Source: Spirochaetota bacterium
GTDB lineage: Bacteria > Spirochaetota > Spirochaetia > Treponematales > Treponemataceae
Assembly: GCA_023393015.1 (NCBI GenBank)
Contig: JAEWMY010000039.1
Coordinates: 1-16,328 of the forward strand
Length of the DNA: 16,328 nt
Reading direction: 5' to 3'
The notes beneath the pieces are model-generated. The model did no database searches. It saw only the letters and a program-made list of their open reading frames with translations, and was not told where the DNA came from. This document shows positions 7,648-15,750 of the stretch, one piece after another. Position numbers and translations under genes: made by a program. Positions within the stretch are counted from its first letter, which is position 1. Each line of letters opens with the position of its first letter.

Positions 7648-7680
7648 AAAAAAAAACCGCATCCTGATGAGGGATGCGGT
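7648..7680 (-). terminator. Rho-independent terminator of the sugar transport operon
   Basis: On the minus strand a perfect 9-bp stem (ACCGCATCC / GGATGCGGT) with a 7-nt loop is followed directly by a run of nine or ten T. It begins 38 nt after the mmsB stop. It isolates the sugar importer from the trp operon, whose promoter begins about 30 nt further on. Confidence 0.93.
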
Positions 7681-7718
7681 AGGAGAGAAATACGATCGCC
7701 GTTCTTATGCGAGAAAGA

Positions 7719-8900
7719 TTATTTCGATTTTGCCCGTTTCTTCGACAGAATATCGAATACGACCGCGGCAAGCAACACGATACCCTTGACGGATTTCTGC
7801 CAGTTCGCGTCGATACCCAGGATGGACATACCGTTGTTCAGAACGCCCATGAAGACGGCACCGACGATCGCGCCGCCGACGGTACCGGTTCCGCCGTACG
7901 CGGAGGCGCCGCCGATGAAGCACGACCCGATGGCGTCAAGCTCGTAGTTCGTTCCCGCGGCCGGGAACGCGGAGTTGAACCGCGCGATACTGGCGAGCGC
8001 GGCTACGGCCGAAAGGAAGCCCATGTTGGCGTACGCGAAAAACAGGACCTTGTTCGTGTCGATACCGGAAAGTTTCGCGGCCTTCTCGTTGCCGCCCAAG
8101 GCGTACAGATGGCGCCCGGGTACGGTTTTCTTCGTGAAGTAACTGTATATCAGCACGATTACGGCAAGCAGGATAAGCACGACGGGAACGCCTTTATGAC
8201 GGGCGAGGAACCATCCCACGAGCAGGACGACGGCGCTGATCGTCAAAAGCTTCAGGATCATGAAAACGAACGGCTCGATCTCGTACCCCTTGCGCTTCTT
8301 GTTGATCCGGTCCCAAACCTGGAGGACTATGAAGAGGCCGCACACGATAAGGGAAACGGCCATCGTGAAGGTAAAAATCGTTGCCGCGTCGGCCTCGCCC
8401 GGCAGGTAACTCGTGAAATACTTCAGGTAGTTGTCCGGGAAAGGAGAGATGGTCAGACCGTTAAGGATGGTCATGGCGAGACCCCGCCACAGAAGCATGC
8501 CTCCGAGCGTTACGATGAACGGAGGTATCCGCACGTACGCAATCCAGAGTCCCTGCCAGGCCCCGATCGCGAGTCCGAACAGGAGCGATACGACCATGGC
8601 GACATAGATATTCATGCCCATCGTGACGATCATCGTTCCGGCGACGGCGCCGACGAGACAGACGATCGAACCGACGGAAAGGTCGATATTACCGCCCGTC
8701 AGGATACACAGCAGCATACCGGAGGCGAGAATGACGACGTACGCGTTCTGGCTGATGATGTTGGAAATGTTCGCGGGATTGAACAGCGATCCCTTGTTGA
8801 AGGAAACGATGAGCACCTGGAACAGGACCATGACGACGACCAACGCGATGAGCATCGTGTTCTTTTTCAGGGTATTCTTGACCCCAAGCATGTGTATCAT
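7719..8900 (-). CDS. mmsB: Sugar ABC transporter permease, MmsB/GguB type
   Basis: This is the membrane subunit of a ribose/xylose-type (BPD_transp_2) sugar importer; it forms the translocation path and docks the ATPase. The 393-residue protein has about ten hydrophobic segments, with a charged cytoplasmic loop around 196-210 (DRINKKRKGYEIEP). Family signatures are LTGGNIDLSVGS (67-78), ALGGNEKAAKLSGI (267-280, the ATPase-contact loop) and YELDAIGSCFIGGAS (319-333). The long middle insert is like MmsB/XylH permeases rather than the shorter RbsC. The ATG at 8900 has an AAGGAG SD 7 nt upstream and overlaps the ATPase stop by one base (TAATG). The symbol means the multiple-monosaccharide transporter permease, not the dehydrogenase that shares the name; xylH is an alternative. 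Confidence 0.93.
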   Translation of the reverse strand: MIHMLGVKNTLKKNTMLIALVVVMVLFQVLIVSFNKGSLFNPANISNIISQNAYVVILASGMLLCILTGGNIDLSVGSIVCLVGAVAGTMIVTMGMNIYVAMVVSLLFGLAIGAWQGLWIAYVRIPPFIVTLGGMLLWRGLAMTILNGLTISPFPDNYLKYFTSYLPGEADAATIFTFTMAVSLIVCGLFIVLQVWDRINKKRKGYEIEPFVFMILKLLTISAVVLLVGWFLARHKGVPVVLILLAVIVLIYSYFTKKTVPGRHLYALGGNEKAAKLSGIDTNKVLFFAYANMGFLSAVAALASIARFNSAFPAAGTNYELDAIGSCFIGGASAYGGTGTVGGAIVGAVFMGVLNNGMSILGIDANWQKSVKGIVLLAAVVFDILSKKRAKSK

Positions 8901-10438
8901 TATTCGACTCCTTTTCCGGATTGTAGGATATGCGTCATTATCGCTTCCTGTGTTGCGTTTTTCTGATCAAGCTCGGCGACCATCTTTCCTTCGTTCATCA
9001 CGTATATCCGGTCGCTGATACCCAGGATCTCGGGCATCTCGGAGGATATGAACAAAACCGTCTTTCCCTCCTCGACGAGCTGATTGATGATGCAATAGAT
9101 CTCGTACTTCGCGCCGACGTCGATACCGCGAGTTGGCTCGTCCAATATGAGAATCTCCGGATCGGCGAACATCCACTTCGCGAGAAGGACTTTTTGCTGA
9201 TTGCCGCCGGACAGGTTGCCGGTGTTCTGCATGACGGAAGTGCACTTGGTCCGCAGCTTGGCTTTCAGATCCTCGGCGACCTTGATTTCGAGGTCGCGGT
9301 CGATTATGTTGAACCGGCTGACCTTGCTCATCTTGGCCATCGTGGTATTCTCGCAGATCGGGGTGGACAGGATCAGTCCGTTGCCCTTTCGATCCTCGGT
9401 GACGTACGCGATCTTGTTCGCGATGGCGTCCTTGACGGAATTGAGATGCGCCCGTTTGCCGTTGATGAAGACCTCTCCGGTGATATCGACCCCGTAACTC
9501 TTTCCGAACAGGCTCATCGCGAGTTCGGTCCTTCCCGCGCCCATGAGACCGCTGATACCGACCACTTCTCCCTTTCTCAGGTTGAAGCTGACGTTGTCGC
9601 ACACCTTCCGACCCTCGAAGAGGGGATGGTATACGGTCCAGTTCTTGACCTCGAAGGTCACTTCCCCGATGCGGTGTTCGCGCTTCGGGAACCGGTCAAC
9701 GAGACTGCGACCGACCATGCCGCTGATGATATCGTCGTCGGTGAAGGTATCCGTTCTCTTGTCCAGCGTCTTGATTACCGCGCCGTCCCGGATGATGGTA
9801 ATGCGGTCGGCGACATAGGACACTTCGTTTATCTTGTGCGAGATGATGATCGAGGTCATCCCGTTCTTCTTGAACTCGAGGAGCAGGTCGAGCAGCTTCT
9901 TCGAATCGGTCTCGTTCAGGGACGCGGTCGGTTCGTCGAGGATCAGGAGCTTGACGTTCTTCGCGAGCGCCTTCGCGATCTCGACCAGTTGCTGTTTGCC
10001 GACGCCGATGTCCTTTATGAGCACCCTCGAGGACTCTTTAAGGCCGACCATCTTGAGCAGGGAGTCGGCTTTGGTATAGGCCTCGTCCCAATCGATATTG
10101 ATATAGGAACCGCGCTCGTTTCCCAGGAACATGTTCTCGCCTATGGACAGATACGGTACCAAGGCCAGTTCCTGATGAATGATGACGATTCCCTTGTTTT
10201 CGCTGTCCTTAATGTGATTGAACTTGCAAAGCTTGTCGTTCAGCAGAATTTCGCCGGTATACTCCCCGAAGGGATAGATACCGCTGAGGACGTTCATCAA
10301 GGTTGACTTTCCGGCCCCATTTTCACCAACCAGCGCATGGATTTCGCCTTCGGTAATTTCAAGATTAACCGAATCGAGCGCTACTACGCCTGGAAACGTC
10401 TTGGTAATATTTCTCATCTCGAGAAGTGCGTTACCCAA
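8900..10438 (-). CDS. mmsA: Sugar ABC transporter ATPase with two nucleotide-binding domains, MmsA/GguA type
   Basis: This cytoplasmic subunit powers sugar import. In the 512-residue form the first ABC domain has Walker A GENGAGKST (38-46), a degenerate signature IGVGKQQ (144-150), Walker B LLILDEP (164-170) and switch His201. The second has a degenerate Walker A GLMGAGRTE lacking Lys (297-305), signature LSGGNQQ (409-415), Walker B ILILDEP (429-435) and no switch His (FISSE). This asymmetry is normal for RbsA/MglA/XylG proteins. The start is taken as TTG at 10438: GNALLEMRNITKTFPGV follows, as in homologues, and a GGGAGG lies 5 nt upstream. The first in-frame ATG downstream (10417) has no SD, and the ATG at 10498 lies beyond the hairpin. 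xylG is an alternative name. Confidence 0.93.
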   Translation of the reverse strand: MGNALLEMRNITKTFPGVVALDSVNLEITEGEIHALVGENGAGKSTLMNVLSGIYPFGEYTGEILLNDKLCKFNHIKDSENKGIVIIHQELALVPYLSIGENMFLGNERGSYINIDWDEAYTKADSLLKMVGLKESSRVLIKDIGVGKQQLVEIAKALAKNVKLLILDEPTASLNETDSKKLLDLLLEFKKNGMTSIIISHKINEVSYVADRITIIRDGAVIKTLDKRTDTFTDDDIISGMVGRSLVDRFPKREHRIGEVTFEVKNWTVYHPLFEGRKVCDNVSFNLRKGEVVGISGLMGAGRTELAMSLFGKSYGVDITGEVFINGKRAHLNSVKDAIANKIAYVTEDRKGNGLILSTPICENTTMAKMSKVSRFNIIDRDLEIKVAEDLKAKLRTKCTSVMQNTGNLSGGNQQKVLLAKWMFADPEILILDEPTRGIDVGAKYEIYCIINQLVEEGKTVLFISSEMPEILGISDRIYVMNEGKMVAELDQKNATQEAIMTHILQSGKGVE

Positions 10439-10443
10439 CTTGT

Positions 10444-10449
10444 CCTCCC
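10444..10449 (-). promoter_or_regulatory. Ribosome binding site deciding the mmsA TTG start
   Basis: GGGAGG on the minus strand lies 5 nt (ACAAG) before TTG at 10438. It starts about 17 nt after the base of the intergenic hairpin, so that hairpin would not mask it. No comparable site precedes the in-frame ATG codons at 10417 or 10498. Confidence 0.7.
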
Positions 10450-10458
10450 AGCAGATAT

Positions 10459-10494
10459 TAAAAATGCAGACAGGCAGTAACTCTGCCTGTCTGC
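10459..10494 (-). terminator. Strong intercistronic hairpin with T run between chvE and mmsA
   Basis: A perfect 12-bp stem (GCAGACAGGCAG / CTGCCTGTCTGC) closes a 5-nt loop. On the minus strand it is followed by ATTTTTAA, a short U tract. It begins 24 nt after the chvE stop and ends before the mmsA SD. Such a structure after a binding-protein gene commonly acts as a partial terminator or as a 3'-end stabiliser, raising binding protein over membrane components. Which role applies here is inference. Confidence 0.75.
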
Positions 10495-10518
10495 GCAAGA
10501 TCGAGAATATAGCCCGAT

Positions 10519-11598
10519 TTACTTAACGGCTATATCCGCTTCTTTGTAGTATCCGCTATCGATAAGGAGAGCCTTGTAGTTATCGAGAGTGGCGAAGACG
10601 GGGTCGCAAAGGAAGGACGGGATGATCCCGGTTCCGTTGTTATAGGTCTTCTTGTCGTTGACGGGAACGGCCGAGCCCTTCGCGATGGCGTTGACCATCT
10701 CGACGACCTTCGCGGCGAGAGTGCGGGTATCCTTGAAGATACTCATGCTCTGGAGACCCATGAGCATGTTCTTTACGGACGCCTTGTCGCAGTCCTGGCC
10801 GGTCAAGAGCGGGAAATTGGCCTTGGTGTATCCGGCCCTGACGAGAGCGTTGGTAACGCCCTGGGCGGTGGAGTCGTTGGACGCCATGACGGCATCGAGC
10901 TTCTTGCCCTTCGGTCCGTAACCGACGGAGGTAATGATGTTCTCGAAGCGCTTCTGGGCCTCTTCGGTCGACCAGGAGGGAGTCGCGCACTGGGCGAACG
11001 AGGTCTGTCCGGACAGGATTTTGACCTTTCCGCTGTCGATATAGGGCTTCAGGATGGAGAGGGCGCCGTTGAAGAAGAATCCGGCGTTGTTGTCTCCGGG
11101 ATCTCCGGTGATCAGCTCCATGTAGAAGGGACCGGCGGCGGAATCAAGCTTGAGCTTGTCGCGGAGGTACGTACCCTGGATAACGCCGACCTTGAAGTTG
11201 TCGAAGGACGCGTAGTAGGACACGGCGTTGCTGTTCATGATAAGGCGGTCATAGGCGATAACCGGGATCTTCTTCGCTTTCGCGTCCTTGAGAACCTCGG
11301 TCAGCGACGATCCGTCGATAGCCGCGATGACGAGAACCTTGCAGCCGCCGACGATCATGTTTTCGATCTGGGCAACCTGGGTGGGGATATCGTTGTCGCC
11401 CGCGAACTGCAGGTCGACCGCGTATCCGGCAGCCTCAAGCTGGCTCTTCATGTTGGCTCCGTCCTGGTTCCAGCGCTGGAGACTCTGGGTCGGCATCGAA
11501 ACGCCGATTTTCGCCTTGCCGGAGTCGGCTCCGCCGCCGGCGAAAACGAGACCGAGAGCCATAACGAGCGCTACGGCAGTCATTACGATTTTCTTCAT
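10519..11598 (-). CDS. chvE: Periplasmic monosaccharide-binding protein, ChvE-like
   Basis: This is the extracytoplasmic receptor that hands aldoses to the MmsA/MmsB importer. The 359-residue protein opens with a signal peptide (MKKIVMTAVALVMALGLVFA, residues 1-20) followed by GGGADSG; there is no lipobox Cys, so a soluble periplasmic form is expected. Diagnostic ChvE-family blocks are IGVSMPTQSLQRW (31-43), YDRLI (116-120), TGDPGDNNAGFFFNGA (164-179), ASNDSTAQG (239-247), TGQDCD (266-271), SIFKDTR (286-292) and a GYYKEADI tail. The ATG at 11598 has GGAGG 7 nt upstream; an upstream in-frame ATG at 11634 is rejected because it precedes the SD. Glucose, galactose, arabinose or xylose are all possible ligands. 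It is the first gene of the importer trio and is followed by a strong hairpin. Confidence 0.93.
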   Translation of the reverse strand: MKKIVMTAVALVMALGLVFAGGGADSGKAKIGVSMPTQSLQRWNQDGANMKSQLEAAGYAVDLQFAGDNDIPTQVAQIENMIVGGCKVLVIAAIDGSSLTEVLKDAKAKKIPVIAYDRLIMNSNAVSYYASFDNFKVGVIQGTYLRDKLKLDSAAGPFYMELITGDPGDNNAGFFFNGALSILKPYIDSGKVKILSGQTSFAQCATPSWSTEEAQKRFENIITSVGYGPKGKKLDAVMASNDSTAQGVTNALVRAGYTKANFPLLTGQDCDKASVKNMLMGLQSMSIFKDTRTLAAKVVEMVNAIAKGSAVPVNDKKTYNNGTGIIPSFLCDPVFATLDNYKALLIDSGYYKEADIAVK

Positions 11599-11742
11599 AC
11601 GTATTCCTCCAAAGAAAAGAGATAGATGGTTCATTATGTGACCGTTTTGGAGGGCTGTGAAGCGTAATTATCTCGTATAAAAGGGTAAAAACGAGGAAAG
11701 TTTATGCGAGAAGGCACCTTGCCGGGTAATATTATCAGGCGA
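11599..11742 (-). promoter_or_regulatory. chvE upstream region with candidate control elements
   Basis: This 144-nt gap separates the sensor cassette from the importer genes. A GATAAT (11672-11667) could be a -10 box, but no convincing -35 is found at the usual distance. An inverted repeat CTCGT-N14-ACGAG spans 11672-11695, directly upstream of that box. A second GATAAT lies at 11736-11731. No terminator with a T run follows the upstream gene. An activator-dependent promoter, for instance one driven by the adjacent AraC-type regulator, would fit the poor -35, but this is inference. Confidence 0.3.
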
Positions 11743-12816
11743 TTATTTTACCCCTTGGGGCAAATTCCGGTATACGTCCTCGCGGGAATGGAAGCCGTCA
11801 CGGATAACGGTCGTGTCCATATTATCCCTGAAAACGGACAAGGGCTCCTGTATATAGAAAGGAATCATCACGCCGCTCTTGTTGTCGACGGCCATTTCCG
11901 TCGGGACGCGCTTCCCGTGGGCAAGGGCAACGGCCACTCCGGCCGCGCTGTTCGCGAGCTTGGCGATCGGTTTGTACACGGTCATCAGCTGCGTGCCCTC
12001 TACTACCTTCTGGCAGGCGCCGATATCGGCGTCCTGACCTACGACCGCGACCTTGCCCGCGAGCCTGTACTCGGACAGAAGCTGAATGGCCGCGCTCGCG
12101 ATCTGGTCATTGGCGCACGAGATGGCGTCAATATCGCGCCTTCGTTCCAGCACCTGCCCGATTTTCTCCAAGGCCTCGTCCGAGCTCCACTGTTCGAGCC
12201 AGATTTCCTCCACTACCTGGACGTCCTTTCGCTTGATCGCCGGGTCAAGCTCCTCATGAAGACCCGAGTTGACCTCAAAGCTGTTGTTGTCGTGGACTGA
12301 CCCGTTCACGATCACGTAGTTCCCCTTGGGAACGGCCTCGAGGAGGGCCCGCGCGAAGAGCCTCCCGACCTGCTTGTTGTTGAAGGATACGTACGCGTCG
12401 ATGGGCACTCCCATGACCAGGCGATCGTAGGCGACAACCGGAATCCTGGCGTCCATCGCCTTTTTGATGACCCCGGAAAGCATGTCGGTGTCGTGGGCGA
12501 CCACGACCAGCACGTCGATATCGCTCGCGAGAAGGAAGTTGATCTGCGCTATCTGTTCCTTCGTTCCGCCCGCGGAAAGCTGTACCAAAACGTCCGCGCC
12601 GAGATCCCTCGCCGCGCCGGTGAAAATCTTTATGTCCTTGTTCCAGCGTTCGATGATGAAAGTCGCGGTCGCGATGGAGAAACCGATCAGCATCTTGTCC
12701 TTTTTCGCAGGTATCTTCGCGCGCGAGCACGACGGGACGCAGGCGAAGGCGGCCGACAGGCACATGACCGCCAGGAGCAGGCGACGCGCGTACCCCTTAC
12801 TGGCTCTTGTTATCAT
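11743..12816 (-). CDS. XylF-like sugar-binding lipoprotein, probable sensor component
   Basis: This 357-residue periplasmic binding protein is type I and closest in motif pattern to D-xylose-binding XylF: ERWNKD (56-61), AYDRL (129-133), DNNS (176-179), CANDQIASAA (234-243), GQDADI (260-265), MTVYKP (278-283) and VIRDGFHS (337-344). The N-terminus has RR, then a hydrophobic stretch ending in AFACVPSC; Cys26 or Cys30 could be lipidated, so a membrane-anchored form is likely. The ATG at 12816 has GAGGAG about 5 nt upstream and overlaps the regulator gene by 20 nt; an in-frame ATG at 12909 lies inside that gene and is rejected. Because it is coupled to the two-component genes and a separate ChvE-like receptor serves the importer, it may be a XylFII-type accessory sensor. 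Feeding the same importer is the alternative. Confidence 0.85.
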   Translation of the reverse strand: MITRASKGYARRLLLAVMCLSAAFACVPSCSRAKIPAKKDKMLIGFSIATATFIIERWNKDIKIFTGAARDLGADVLVQLSAGGTKEQIAQINFLLASDIDVLVVVAHDTDMLSGVIKKAMDARIPVVAYDRLVMGVPIDAYVSFNNKQVGRLFARALLEAVPKGNYVIVNGSVHDNNSFEVNSGLHEELDPAIKRKDVQVVEEIWLEQWSSDEALEKIGQVLERRRDIDAISCANDQIASAAIQLLSEYRLAGKVAVVGQDADIGACQKVVEGTQLMTVYKPIAKLANSAAGVAVALAHGKRVPTEMAVDNKSGVMIPFYIQEPLSVFRDNMDTTVIRDGFHSREDVYRNLPQGVK

Positions 12817-14275
12817 AGCGACTCCTCTCCGCGTACATGCTCGGCGATATGCCGACGGTCTTGCGGAATATCTTGCTGAAGTAATTGGGATCCTGGTATC
12901 CGACAGCATGCGCCACTTCCTTGACCGTCAGGCGGTTTTCCCGAATCAGCTGTTCCGCGTGGGCGACCCTGAGCTCGGTAAGGTAATCGACGAAGGAACT
13001 GCACAGATGATCCGAAAAAAGCTTGCTGAGGTAAGCCGTGGACACGTGCGCGGACTCGGCCACGTCGGAAAGCTGAATCTGCTGGTCGAACGAGGTCTCT
13101 ATGAACGAGAGGGCCCTGACGAGCGGGACGGGGAACTGCCCCGTGCGCTTCAAACGCGACATGGCGTAGATACGGTTGAACGCCGCGAGCGACCAGTCCT
13201 TCCATGCCGACAGGTCCTCCAGCGCCATGATCTCCTCGGCGGGATCGAAGGGCACGGCCGCGTCGGAATGACTCTGGTAACACCCGGTAACGTCGTCGAT
13301 GAGAAGCGAAAAGAAGGCGGCCATCTTGGCCTTGGCCGTCTCCAGGCCATAACTCGCGAAAACCTCTCCCCAGTACTCCGTGAACAGGGCGCGCACTTCC
13401 TCGCACTCGCTCAAGCCCATTTTACGCCTGATCTGGATGATGCGCAGGCGCTCGCGAATGCGCACGTCGGTGCTGTCCCGTTTTTTTTGGAGCTCCGCCA
13501 GGGCCTCCGTGCAGGTATCCTGAAGTTCCGTCCCGGGACGCATGCTTCCGGAGCCGACGATGCACAGCACGCCGGCGGGTACGCATTCTTTCAGCGTCCG
13601 CTCGAGGAAGGCCTCGGCGGACCTTTTGTCGACCGGGCACGGGAAAAAATACATCCCGAGATTGAGATGGACGGTAAAAAGAAAGCGGTATTTCAGCTCG
13701 AGCTTCGCGTTTATCGCGACGAACAGGCTTTCCTGGTCGGAATCGAGGCCGACGAAACAGACGAAGCCGCCGTCCGCCTCGAGGCCGAGCGATTCGCGGA
13801 TCGCGACAGCTTGATCACGGTCGGGCTTTTTCCAGATCGTGTCGCGCAGGAACCGATCCGCGCGCAGGCGGGAATCGGGGGCGTCGCGGTTGTTCCTGCG
13901 CTTGCCCAGCTCGACGCGCACCGCCTCGAGCGTTTCGAGAAACGTCTTTCTCGTTACCGGCTTGACCAGGTACGTGAACACCCCGAGGGGAATGGCGCGG
14001 AGCGCGAGGTCGAAGCGCTCGTACGCGGTGGAAAGCACGAATACGGTCTTCGGGAAGTAATCATGGACGCGTTCGATGGCCTCGAGCCCGTCGAGCCCGG
14101 GCATGTTGATGTCCATGAACACGACGTCCGGCTTGAGCTCGTGTATCCTGGCGATCGCCTCCGAACCGGAACGGGCGGTTCCCGCAAGCCTGAAATTCTC
14201 GACCCCGTTTTCCAGGATGAAGGAGTAGCTTTCGATGACCGGCTCTTCGTCGTCGACGATCAGGACGGAATACAT
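12797..14275 (-). CDS. YesN-type response regulator with AraC DNA-binding domain
   Basis: This 492-residue regulator should be phosphorylated by the adjacent kinase and bind DNA. The receiver domain (about 1-120) has acidic pair Asp8-Asp9 (VLIVDDE), phospho-acceptor Asp55 (VVFMDINMPGLDG), Ser82/Thr83 and Lys105 (YLVKPV). A middle region of about 260 residues has no motif I recognise. The last 105 residues form an AraC/XylS double helix-turn-helix: IQLSDVAESAHVSTAYLSKL, then LTVKEVAHAVGYQDPNYFSK and FRKTVGISP. The ATG at 14275 follows a GGGAAGGGA sequence and overlaps the kinase gene by 16 nt; an in-frame ATG at 14500 inside the kinase gene would add a long Arg-rich tail and is rejected. The nearby importer operon is the obvious target, by inference. 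Confidence 0.93.
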   Translation of the reverse strand: MYSVLIVDDEEPVIESYSFILENGVENFRLAGTARSGSEAIARIHELKPDVVFMDINMPGLDGLEAIERVHDYFPKTVFVLSTAYERFDLALRAIPLGVFTYLVKPVTRKTFLETLEAVRVELGKRRNNRDAPDSRLRADRFLRDTIWKKPDRDQAVAIRESLGLEADGGFVCFVGLDSDQESLFVAINAKLELKYRFLFTVHLNLGMYFFPCPVDKRSAEAFLERTLKECVPAGVLCIVGSGSMRPGTELQDTCTEALAELQKKRDSTDVRIRERLRIIQIRRKMGLSECEEVRALFTEYWGEVFASYGLETAKAKMAAFFSLLIDDVTGCYQSHSDAAVPFDPAEEIMALEDLSAWKDWSLAAFNRIYAMSRLKRTGQFPVPLVRALSFIETSFDQQIQLSDVAESAHVSTAYLSKLFSDHLCSSFVDYLTELRVAHAEQLIRENRLTVKEVAHAVGYQDPNYFSKIFRKTVGISPSMYAERSRYDNKSQ

Positions 14276-15750
14276 AGGTCCCTTCCCGTGTCGATCCTGA
14301 TAAGGATCTCCGTTCCCTCGCCCGGCCTCGAGTTGATCGCGATGATCTCGGGGTCGTCGGGGAAAAAGAAATAAAGCCGCTGAATCACGTTCTCGAGTCC
14401 CATCACCTTCGTGTCGGACTCGTGGTTCCTGACGGGATGAAGCAACGACCGGATCATGTCGGCGGAAATTCCGACGCCGTTGTCCGCGACGGAGAGGCAC
14501 AGGCGCTTGTCCTCGCGGTACACGCGGACCACGATCGAGTTGCGTTCCTGCCTGTCCCTGAAGGCGTGGATGACGGAGTTCTCGACGAGCGGCTGGAGGA
14601 TCGACGCCGGTATCTGATGTGCGTCCAGGATATCGCGGGGAAAGTCGAGGACGAGATCGAGGTTCTTGGGGAAGCGCACGTTGAGGATGTAGAAATACGA
14701 CTCGAGGCCCTCGATCTCGTGGCGCAGGGGCACGATCACGTTCTTTTCCCGGAGGTTATGCCTGAACAGCTTCGCGAGGTGTTCCATGTACGCGCCCGTA
14801 CGCTCCGCGCCCTCGACGATGGCGAGCTGGATGCCGGTGTTCAGCGTGTTGAAGAGGAAATGGGGGTTCATCTGGGCTTGCAGGGTATACAGTTCCATCT
14901 TCCTGAGCATGTGCTCCATGCGCATGTTGCGCACGCGCTCCTGCATGTATTCCTGCTCGACGTTTCTCTGCCACCGTATCTCCTGGATGTAGGTGTGGAT
15001 GTCCTTCTTCATGCGGTTGAAGGCCAGGACGACGTGATCGATTTCGTAGAGGTTCGTCACCCCGATGTCGTCGACCTCGAAATTCCCCGCGGAGAGTTGG
15101 GCGGCCATCTGCGAGAGGTTGACCATCGGTCGGTTGATCTTCTCGACGGTGTGAACCAGGATGCACAGCGAAAAAAGGGAGATGAAGACGATGAACATGA
15201 GATTCCAGAACTGGATATGTCCGGAGGTTTCGATGAACCGCTCGTACTCGGAAAGCTGGCCGGCGAACCGGGCGCTCGATATGCTCTCGATTTCCCGATT
15301 GATGTACCCGTCGATCGCCTGCATCTCGTCGAAAAGGCTCGTGTACCGCGGAATGTCCATTCCCCGCTTCTCCTCGATGACGGTGTTCGCGAGATCGAGA
15401 TAGGCGAGCATCAGGGAATACACTTCCTTTTCCTGAAGGGATAGAGGATCCGTCGGAACGCCCTCGAAAACGGGAATGACCCCGTGCATTTTCTGCGTCA
15501 TTACGAGAAGCTCGGACAGGGCGTTCGACGACTTCGTCGAGAGAAAATCGAGGAAGGGTCCCCGGAATTCCTCGAGCCTGTCCTGCATGTCCTTGAGATA
15601 CCTTTGCTGGATGAAGCTCCGGTCGACGATGCCTTGCAGGCGGATCGTGGAAAAGAGGATATAGGCGGCCGAGAACACCAGGATGATCAGTACCCCGATG
15701 ACGTTGACGAGCATCTGTACCCTGAAGGAGTTGTAGAAATTCCGCCTCAC
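14260..15750 (-). CDS. YesM/LytS-type sensor histidine kinase
   Basis: This 496-residue membrane kinase has a first membrane helix at about 12-35, an extracytoplasmic helical region of about 140 residues, a second helix at about 182-200 and a HAMP-like region (about 200-255). A charged helical linker follows. The His_kinase box is LQAQMNPHFLFNTLNT with His297. The ATPase has LQPLVENSVIHAF (Asn391), VADNGVGIS (421-429) and GLENVIQRLYFFF (451-463). The start is GTG at 15750, with AAAGGAG 6 nt upstream and sharing GTGA with the stop of the preceding binding-protein gene. This tight coupling to binding-protein-like genes on both sides of the pair suggests that ligand-bound protein contacts the external domain, as in three-component sugar sensors. 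Confidence 0.95.
   Translation of the reverse strand: MRRNFYNSFRVQMLVNVIGVLIILVFSAAYILFSTIRLQGIVDRSFIQQRYLKDMQDRLEEFRGPFLDFLSTKSSNALSELLVMTQKMHGVIPVFEGVPTDPLSLQEKEVYSLMLAYLDLANTVIEEKRGMDIPRYTSLFDEMQAIDGYINREIESISSARFAGQLSEYERFIETSGHIQFWNLMFIVFISLFSLCILVHTVEKINRPMVNLSQMAAQLSAGNFEVDDIGVTNLYEIDHVVLAFNRMKKDIHTYIQEIRWQRNVEQEYMQERVRNMRMEHMLRKMELYTLQAQMNPHFLFNTLNTGIQLAIVEGAERTGAYMEHLAKLFRHNLREKNVIVPLRHEIEGLESYFYILNVRFPKNLDLVLDFPRDILDAHQIPASILQPLVENSVIHAFRDRQERNSIVVRVYREDKRLCLSVADNGVGISADMIRSLLHPVRNHESDTKVMGLENVIQRLYFFFPDDPEIIAINSRPGEGTEILIRIDTGRDLCIPS

Noticed and set aside
11704..11724. GGCA-N3-TGCC hairpin after the XylF-like gene as a terminator
   Set aside because: The stem is only 4 bp with no T tract, so it cannot be counted as a stop between the sensor and importer genes.
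12464..14374. A 636-codon open frame on the plus strand, and similar long plus-strand frames at 2468-4021, 1672-2949, 4206-5471, 7707-8966 and 8930-10306
   Set aside because: Each lies antisense to a gene with intact family motifs, the products are Arg/Asp/His-rich with no recognisable domain, and such frames arise readily opposite GC-rich genes.
14276..14500. 75-residue N-terminal extension of the response regulator
   Set aside because: It lies inside the kinase gene and is low-complexity Arg-rich sequence; receiver domains normally begin at MYSVLIVDDE, which matches the ATG at 14275.
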